From contig JAZNXY010000056.1 of assembly GCA_045594105.1 (NCBI GenBank), positions 1 to 57,332 on the forward strand: a stretch of DNA of 57,332 nt, given 5' to 3'. The position numbers and the translations under genes were made by a program. Shown here piece by piece: positions 52,191 through 57,332 of the stretch (positions are counted from its first letter, which is position 1; every line of letters starts with the position of its first letter). The notes under the pieces are model-generated. The model was not told the origin of the DNA. It ran no database searches and saw only the letters and a program-made list of their open reading frames with translations. Source of the DNA: URNF01 sp045594105. Lineage in GTDB: Bacteria > Bacillota > Clostridia > Oscillospirales > Acutalibacteraceae.

Positions 52191-54290
52191 TTATTTTGCC
52201 GTGAATAAACCGACCTTGCGATTTTGCTTGTCTAACAGGGCATTATACTGCACGTGACGGTATTGCTCAAGCAGTGCGGTGTAGGGGGAGGCGTCATTCC
52301 AATCGTAATATACGCCGTTGTTGTCAATATACCCTACCGTATCAATAACCGGCAAGGTTTTCGAAAGCTGGGACAGGTAGCGGTTATAGTCACTGGTTTT
52401 AAGACCTGCGGTTTGCAGCAGTAAGCTTGACAGATAATTGGAGCTGAGCATATCTATTTGCTTCTCTTCAATGTCGTAGTTTGCCCAAATGAGAAACGGC
52501 GTTATATGCCGTGCCTGCTGCTGCTCGAGTGTTAATCGTTCGATAGGTGTACCGAGCGTTTCTTCAACAAAAGCCGTTTCTACAGAGGGCTGATGATCAC
52601 CGAACATACAAATCACAACCGGCTCTTCCACTGCTTCAAAGTAGCTGATAAGCTCACGGAAGGCGTTGTCGCTGTACCGCAGCAGAGAAAGATATCTGTC
52701 TGTTTCGGGATAGGCGAGTGTGTTTTCCAGCCATACATCCTGTTGGAAATTATCTGCATCCTTGCGATAACCACCGTGATTTTGCATGGTGACATTAAAC
52801 AGAAAATACGGTTTGGATGTGGCACGGTTTTCGAAATCATTGATAATCCAACGATAGTTGTAGTGGTCGCTCACATACTGACGCACCAACACGTGTTCAC
52901 CGGGATATGCCTCGTTCATCAGCTCGTTCAGGTAATTGATGTCATAACCCGTTTGCTGATATTCCTCGAAAATAGACATATCCAGTATGGTTTCCATGGA
53001 TTCAAAAGCAGGGAAGCCGAGTAGGGGATATACCTTGTAGCGATCCCAGCCGGTACGGTAGTAGGGGTGCATCGAACGGATATTGTACCCTTGCGCACTT
53101 AGCAGCGTTGCTAAGGTGGGCAGATTTTGCTTGACATAGAGCACATAGGTGTTGCTGCCTGACGGTAAAAATGCCGTGCTGTTGCCGGTTAAAAACTCAA
53201 ACTCGGTGTTGGAGGTGCCTGCACCGATGACAGGAACGTACAGATTACCACGCACCGTGTTTTCGTATAGCGAGGAGATAAACGGCATCGGCTCTATATT
53301 GGTATTGACCTCGCCGAGCACCGAAAGGTCGGACAGCGATTCATTCATAATGGCAATGATATGCGGCTGTTGTTCATTTTGTGTCTCCTCTGCGTCTGCA
53401 CCTTCCAGAACCTCTGCCACATACTCTTCTACCTTCTCGGCATCATAGCCGTTGGGCTCTAATACATACAGATATTTTGTGTTGATGAAAAAGCTGTAGG
53501 TAAAACCGAAATTGCGATAGCCACGTGTTTGGTTCCAGAAATCGGGGCGTACGCCTAACGTGTTGGCAAAAAAGTCGGTAAAGAAGAACAGTCCTGCCAA
53601 CACCAGGATGATCACAGCACTGCCTGCACGCGAGATGATACGGGTAATAAGCGAAAAACGGGGTGTGGTGAATTGTACACCCAATGCGATGAGGAAGCAC
53701 AGCAAAATTGCAGCGGTCATTATCTGATAATCCAATGTGTAGGTGTATTCCGAGAGGATGTTTTCCGCCACACCGAGGGTGGTAAGGTCTAACGGTACAA
53801 ACGGCGTACCACGAAACAGTACCATTAAATGATTGGTAAGTGCCAACCCGAACAAAAGAGGATTCACAATGAGTACAGACAGTTTGAAGCTGCCCGACAC
53901 AGCAAATACCAGCCCCATAAACAGAAGGGTCAGCAGGTAGTTGGCACCGAATCCGAAATAGGTCATATCGTATACAAAAACACCGTTCAGTGCTTCGGTC
54001 ATGGTAACCGATACGACAGGCAGTAAAAACAGCAAAACGGTATAAATACATTTTTGTAAAATGCCGTCCTTTATCCGTATGCGGAATGCAAACAGTGCAC
54101 CCACAATAATTGGCGCCAAAAGACAGCCGATAAACAGCAGGATACGCCCCACAATGGGCGTTTCGAGATAACTGCCGTTTGTGCAGATAACACCTGTCAG
54201 TAGCAGTACGGTGATCACGGTGCCCACAATGGCGGACACACGGCTGACGGTTATGGTGAGCTGCTTGTTGTCCAAAACGGTCTTTTTCAT
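52191..54290 (-). CDS. LTA synthase family sulfatase-like membrane protein
   Basis: A 699-residue protein with several membrane helices in the first 240 residues and an extracellular alkaline-phosphatase-fold domain from about 300. Active-site elements fit the LtaS family: HIIAIMNESLSDL (metal ligand Glu317), GAGTSNTEFEFLTG (nucleophile region, Thr359), and FGDHQPS (metal ligands). Such enzymes move glycerol-phosphate from phosphatidylglycerol onto teichoic acids or other glycans; related phosphoglycerol transferases modify other surface polymers. It is likely transcribed alone, as a terminator follows and htpG's terminator precedes. Confidence 0.9.
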   Translation of the reverse strand: MKKTVLDNKQLTITVSRVSAIVGTVITVLLLTGVICTNGSYLETPIVGRILLFIGCLLAPIIVGALFAFRIRIKDGILQKCIYTVLLFLLPVVSVTMTEALNGVFVYDMTYFGFGANYLLTLLFMGLVFAVSGSFKLSVLIVNPLLFGLALTNHLMVLFRGTPFVPLDLTTLGVAENILSEYTYTLDYQIMTAAILLCFLIALGVQFTTPRFSLITRIISRAGSAVIILVLAGLFFFTDFFANTLGVRPDFWNQTRGYRNFGFTYSFFINTKYLYVLEPNGYDAEKVEEYVAEVLEGADAEETQNEQQPHIIAIMNESLSDLSVLGEVNTNIEPMPFISSLYENTVRGNLYVPVIGAGTSNTEFEFLTGNSTAFLPSGSNTYVLYVKQNLPTLATLLSAQGYNIRSMHPYYRTGWDRYKVYPLLGFPAFESMETILDMSIFEEYQQTGYDINYLNELMNEAYPGEHVLVRQYVSDHYNYRWIINDFENRATSKPYFLFNVTMQNHGGYRKDADNFQQDVWLENTLAYPETDRYLSLLRYSDNAFRELISYFEAVEEPVVICMFGDHQPSVETAFVEETLGTPIERLTLEQQQARHITPFLIWANYDIEEKQIDMLSSNYLSSLLLQTAGLKTSDYNRYLSQLSKTLPVIDTVGYIDNNGVYYDWNDASPYTALLEQYRHVQYNALLDKQNRKVGLFTAK

Positions 54291-54382
54291 TGGGGCACCT
54301 CCTCTTACAAGTCTTTACCTGCGTATCGTACCACATTTTTTCAAAAAAATAAACTGTTTTTGGTTAAAAAATTATAAACAAA

Positions 54383-54415
54383 ACGGACATACCTCTCAAA
54401 AAGAGATATATCCGT
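54383..54415 (-). terminator. Terminator of htpG
   Basis: A 14-bp stem with G-U pairs on the minus strand (54383-54396 with 54402-54415), loop of five, followed by TTTTGTTT. The rest of the gap to 54291 is A/T-rich with no gene; it should hold the LTA-synthase-family promoter, possibly TACGAT near 54330. Confidence 0.7.
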
Positions 54416-54420
54416 TATAC

Positions 54421-56310
54421 TTACAGGGTCATGAGCTCGCAAATGCGTGCAGAGAAGGCGACGGGGTCTTCTATGGGCAGTCCTTCGATGAGTAATGCCT
54501 GGTCATACAACAGCTTGGCAAAATCGGCAAGCTGTTCATCCCCGCTCGCCTGCAGTGCGACGAGCTTTTCAAAAACGGGATGTGCGGCATTCAGCTCCAA
54601 TACACGTTGGGCACGCATACCCTCCGCATTGGGCATAGAGGCCAGTACCTTTTCCATTTCAATGGACAGAGCACCTTCACTGGAAAGGCAAACGGGGTGG
54701 GTTTTCAGACGGGCAGAGATTTTGACCGCACTGACTTTGCCCTCCAATGCTTTTTCCATAGCTTCCAGTAACGGTTTATGCTGTTCGCTGTCGGTGTTGG
54801 CAGTATTTTCCGCTTCAAAGCCGAGGTCACCGCTGCTGACCGACTTGAACTCCTTGTCCTCAAAGGTACGCAGCATTTGCAGTGCAAACTCGTCTACATC
54901 GTCGGTGAGATACAGGATTTCATAACCCTTGTCCCGCACCAACTCCGTCTGCGGCAGTTTGTCAATCTTATCGGCAGTATCACCGCAGGCATAGTAGATG
55001 TATTTTTGTTCTTCGGGCATCCGTGCAACGTATTCCTTCAAGGTGACCCATTTCTTTTCAGCGGAAGAAATGAACATCACCAGATCCTGCAGCACGTCCT
55101 TGTGCATACCGTAGTCGTTGTACAGGCCGAATTTTAATTGCAGACCGAAGTTTTTAAAGAAGGTTTCATACGCCTCACGGTCGTTATTCAGCATAGACAG
55201 TAATTCACTGTGAATTTTCTTTTCCAGACGGGAAGCGATGATCTTTAACTGTCGGTCGTGCTGTAACATCTCTCGGGAGATGTTTAAGGACAGATCCTGC
55301 GAGTCTACAAGACCTTTGACAAAGCTGAAATGATCCGGCAGCAGATCAGCGCACTTTTCCATAATCAGAACACCGCTTGCGTATAACTGTAAGCCCTTTT
55401 CGTATTCTCGTGTGTAGTAATTAAAGGGTGCGGCGGAGGGGATAAACAACAGTGCGTTATAGGTTGCGGCACCTTCTGTGCTGGAGTGGATAACCCTTGC
55501 AGGCGGGTTGTAATCCGCAAACTTGGATTTGTAAAATGCGTGGTATTCCTCTTCGGAAATTTCGTTTTTATTCTTTTTCCAAAGCGGCACCATGCTGTTT
55601 AAGACTTCGTTTTCGGTGTAGCTTTCGTATTCCGGTGCAACACCGTTTTCACCCGTGCCGGCTTTCACTCTGGTTTTTTCAACGTCCATACGAATGGGGT
55701 ACCGAATATAATCGGAATACTTTTTCACGATATCCTGTAAAAAGTAGCCGTCTAAAAACTCGTCATACGTTTCTTCTGCGTCGTTTTCCTTAATATGCAG
55801 GATGATTTTGGTGCCGTGAGTACTTTTCTCAGTGGGCTCTACCGTGTATCCGGCAACACCTTTGGATTGCCAACACCACGCCTCGTTGCTGCCGAAGGCA
55901 CGGCTTTCTACGGTGACACAGTCCGCCACCATAAAGGCAGAATAGAAGCCGACACCAAACTGACCGATAATATCCACATCATCGGTACGTTCATTTTCCC
56001 GCTTGAAAGCGAAGGAACCGCTTTTCGCAATGGTGCCGAGATTGCTTTCCAATTCTTCCTTTGTCATACCGATACCGTTGTCCTCAACGGTCAGAGTACG
56101 GGTCTCTTTGTCTGCCGTCAGCAAAATAGAAAAATCCTCACGGCTGACACCCGACAGATCCTCCTGTAAGGTGCGGTAATATAATTTATCCATGGCGTCG
56201 CTGGCATTGGAAATTAACTCACGCAGGAAAATCTCCTTGTGGGTGTAAATAGAGTGAATCATCATTTCCAACAGACGTTTGGATTCTGCTTTGAATTGTT
56301 TGGTTGCCAT
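54421..56310 (-). CDS. htpG: Molecular chaperone HtpG (Hsp90)
   Basis: ATP-dependent Hsp90 chaperone of 629 residues. The N-terminal GHKL ATPase domain shows LRELISNASDAMDKL (Glu and Asn of the ATP site), VEDNGIGMTKEEL and GQFGVGFYSAFMVAD. The middle domain has GLVDSQDLSLNISREMLQ, and the C-terminal dimerisation domain ends without a eukaryotic MEEVD. A complete CIRCE operator lies in its leader, so it should be repressed by HrcA and induced by heat. Confidence 0.97.
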   Translation of the reverse strand: MATKQFKAESKRLLEMMIHSIYTHKEIFLRELISNASDAMDKLYYRTLQEDLSGVSREDFSILLTADKETRTLTVEDNGIGMTKEELESNLGTIAKSGSFAFKRENERTDDVDIIGQFGVGFYSAFMVADCVTVESRAFGSNEAWCWQSKGVAGYTVEPTEKSTHGTKIILHIKENDAEETYDEFLDGYFLQDIVKKYSDYIRYPIRMDVEKTRVKAGTGENGVAPEYESYTENEVLNSMVPLWKKNKNEISEEEYHAFYKSKFADYNPPARVIHSSTEGAATYNALLFIPSAAPFNYYTREYEKGLQLYASGVLIMEKCADLLPDHFSFVKGLVDSQDLSLNISREMLQHDRQLKIIASRLEKKIHSELLSMLNNDREAYETFFKNFGLQLKFGLYNDYGMHKDVLQDLVMFISSAEKKWVTLKEYVARMPEEQKYIYYACGDTADKIDKLPQTELVRDKGYEILYLTDDVDEFALQMLRTFEDKEFKSVSSGDLGFEAENTANTDSEQHKPLLEAMEKALEGKVSAVKISARLKTHPVCLSSEGALSIEMEKVLASMPNAEGMRAQRVLELNAAHPVFEKLVALQASGDEQLADFAKLLYDQALLIEGLPIEDPVAFSARICELMTL

Positions 56311-56333
56311 ACTGTATACTCCCTAAGCGAAAA

Positions 56334-56360
56334 TTAGCACTCCTCTCTTTTGAGTGCTAA
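56334..56360. promoter_or_regulatory. CIRCE operator (HrcA binding site)
   Basis: TTAGCACTC (56334-56342) and GAGTGCTAA (56352-56360) are perfect inverted repeats separated by nine bases, identical to the CIRCE consensus. It is just downstream of the htpG -10 box and before its start codon. Confidence 0.97.
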
Positions 56361-56364
56361 CATT

Positions 56365-56393
56365 ACTATACCCCTTTTTCCACAAAAGTGCAA
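56365..56393 (-). promoter_or_regulatory. Promoter of htpG
   Basis: On the minus strand TTGCAC (56393-56388) and TATAGT (56370-56365) are 17 bp apart. The CIRCE operator follows directly. Confidence 0.8.
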
Positions 56394-56422
56394 TAGTTAT
56401 TTTTGAAAAAATTGTAAATCTC

Positions 56423-56451
56423 TTGCACTTGCTGACAAGATGCCGTATACT
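56423..56451 (+). promoter_or_regulatory. Promoter of tcdA
   Basis: TTGCAC (56423-56428) and TATACT (56446-56451) are 17 bp apart, 24 bp before the tcdA start. Confidence 0.75.
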
Positions 56452-56475
56452 AAACACGAAAGAGGTGAAAGGGAT

Positions 56476-57171
56476 ATGCAGGAAGAGTTTCAAAGAGCGG
56501 CAATGCTGATTGGCGAAGACGGCCTGGCTCTTTTGCGTCGAAAAACGGTTGCGGTATTTGGTGTCGGCGGTGTCGGCGGACAAGCGACGGAAGCATTGGC
56601 CCGAGGCGGTGTAGGCAAAATAGTATTGATCGATAACGATACGGTAAGTGTCAGCAACATAAACCGTCAGATCATTGCGTTGCACAGCACCGTGGGTCAG
56701 CCCAAAACGCAGGTGATGGCGGCACGCATTCGGGATATTTGTCCCGATACAGAGGTGGAAACGCACGAGATGTTTTATCTGCCTGAAACGGCGGACCGTT
56801 TATCGTTTGAGGATTGGGATTATATCATAGATGCGATAGATACGGTGAGCGGCAAGCTCGAAATTGCGGTACGTGCGAAAGCGGCAGGTGTACCGTTGAT
56901 CAGTTGTATGGGTACGGGCAACAAACTGGATCCCACAAAACTGACCGTCACCGACATTTATGAAACCGACACCTGCCCCTTGGCGAAGGTGATGCGCAGG
57001 GAGTTGAAAAAACGTGGTATCGACAAATTGCAGGTGGTGTACTCTACCGAACCGCCTCTGACACCTATGACAACTGATGAAGAGAAACGTGTGCCGGGCA
57101 GTGTTTCGTTTGTACCGCCCGCCGCAGGACTGCTTGCGGCAGGCACGGTGATAAAAGCATTATTAAAATAA
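56476..57171 (+). CDS. tcdA: tRNA threonylcarbamoyladenosine dehydratase TcdA
   Basis: An E1-like ThiF/MoeB/HesA-fold enzyme of 231 residues that cyclises t6A37 to ct6A in ANN-decoding tRNAs, using ATP. Features: ERAAMLIGEDGLALL-like N-terminus (here QRAAMLIGEDGLALL), nucleotide-binding GVGGVGGQATEALARGG (29-45), DNDTVSVSNINRQIIAL, AIDTVSGKLEIA and the family-specific PGSVSFVPPAAGLLAAG end. ATG 56476 is chosen over the in-frame ATG at 56440 because GAAAGGG precedes it and the upstream one overlaps the promoter. Confidence 0.92.
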   Translation: MQEEFQRAAMLIGEDGLALLRRKTVAVFGVGGVGGQATEALARGGVGKIVLIDNDTVSVSNINRQIIALHSTVGQPKTQVMAARIRDICPDTEVETHEMFYLPETADRLSFEDWDYIIDAIDTVSGKLEIAVRAKAAGVPLISCMGTGNKLDPTKLTVTDIYETDTCPLAKVMRRELKKRGIDKLQVVYSTEPPLTPMTTDEEKRVPGSVSFVPPAAGLLAAGTVIKALLK

Positions 57172-57192
57172 AAAAAGACGAGTGTTTTACAC

Positions 57193-57332
57193 TGAAGTAG
57201 TCAATAGTTAGTAGACACAAAAAAGGAAAGAATTAAGCTGCCAGTTCAAGCCTGTATTGGACTGGCGGTTTTCTTTTGAGTTTTCGAACAGGACGTATGT
57301 AATTGAAATAGTAAACGGTATCGGCTACAACT
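57193..57332 (-). mobile_element. End of an IS3-family insertion sequence (cut by window edge)
   Basis: The transposase stop at 57233-57235 is followed by about 40 bp, TGAAGTAGTCAATAGTTAG on the plus strand, that look like an IS terminus starting with TG near 57193. The other end and any target duplication lie outside the window. Confidence 0.6.
57233..57332 (-). CDS. IS3-family transposase, C-terminal fragment
   Basis: Only the last 32 codons are present: VVADTVYYFNYIRP then RKLKRKPPVQYRLELAA and a stop. The pattern YxFNYxRPxxKLxxKPPxQYR is the normal end of IS3/IS150-type integrase-core transposases (DDE type). The catalytic residues are beyond the window edge, so activity cannot be judged. 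Confidence 0.75.
   Translation of the reverse strand, partial: VVADTVYYFNYIRPVRKLKRKPPVQYRLELAA

Noticed and set aside
1..57332. tRNA, rRNA, CRISPR array or prophage
   Set aside because: I looked through the intergenic gaps and saw no cloverleaf-like or spaced-repeat structure and no phage gene. I could not run covariance searches, so a small RNA could have been missed.

Overview
The window looks like chromosomal DNA of a fermentative, anaerobic Bacillota (Clostridia), probably an Oscillospirales-type gut bacterium. The pointers are [FeFe]-hydrogenase maturation genes, AddAB rather than RecBCD, HprK, WhiA, RapZ, DegV, MntP, a CIRCE element, and the order hprK-glcK-murB-rapZ-(x)-whiA-dnaE-pfkA that is common in Clostridia. 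This is inference from gene content; no rRNA gene is present to confirm it. Base composition looks even and close to 50% GC. Most genes are housekeeping, packed into short operons that often end in perfect intrinsic terminators.

Layout. 1-2932 (minus): malic enzyme and an LDH2-type malate/lactate dehydrogenase, with a decayed gene after the malic enzyme. 3107-8171 (plus): an unrecognised four-helix membrane protein, then a TM1266-type regulator with hydE-hydG-hydF behind a leader that can fold into a terminator or a competing antiterminator. 8208-8575: remnant of a REP-associated transposase. 8579-9154 (minus): cyclase-family hydrolase. 9274-16177 (plus): addB-addA. 16211-17602 (minus): degV-apt. 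17739-21160 (plus): pseudouridine synthase, phosphatase, gpsA, gluQ. 21211-21396 (minus): a small cysteine-rich membrane peptide. 21442-30628 (minus): nine-gene operon carrying the whole route from DAHP to phenylalanine and tyrosine (aminotransferase-pheA-aroB-aroC-aroE/K fusion-aroQ-aroA-tyrA-aroF). Its leader holds a TetR-like palindrome and faces a divergent TetR gene paired with a DUF1643 gene. 32014-33393 (minus): MATE exporter.

33589-43997 (plus): hprK, glcK, murB, rapZ, a broken GH3 gene, whiA, dnaE, pfkA. 44059-50335 (plus): nucleotidyltransferase-family protein, mntP, a frameshifted GH78-like gene, glf and a GT2 glycosyltransferase, suggesting cell-surface galactofuranose. 50383-54290 (minus): an ECF sigma/anti-sigma-like pair and an LTA-synthase-family protein. 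54421-56310 (minus): htpG under a CIRCE operator. 56476-57171 (plus): tcdA. The window ends inside an IS3-family element.

Two themes stand out. The hydrogenase maturation operon appears to be controlled by an undescribed RNA switch in its leader. Also, the two recognisable glycosidase genes and one unidentified neighbour are broken while the housekeeping genes are intact, which suggests either recent loss of glycan-degrading functions or local sequence error. I found no rRNA, tRNA or CRISPR array, and no hydrogenase structural gene.
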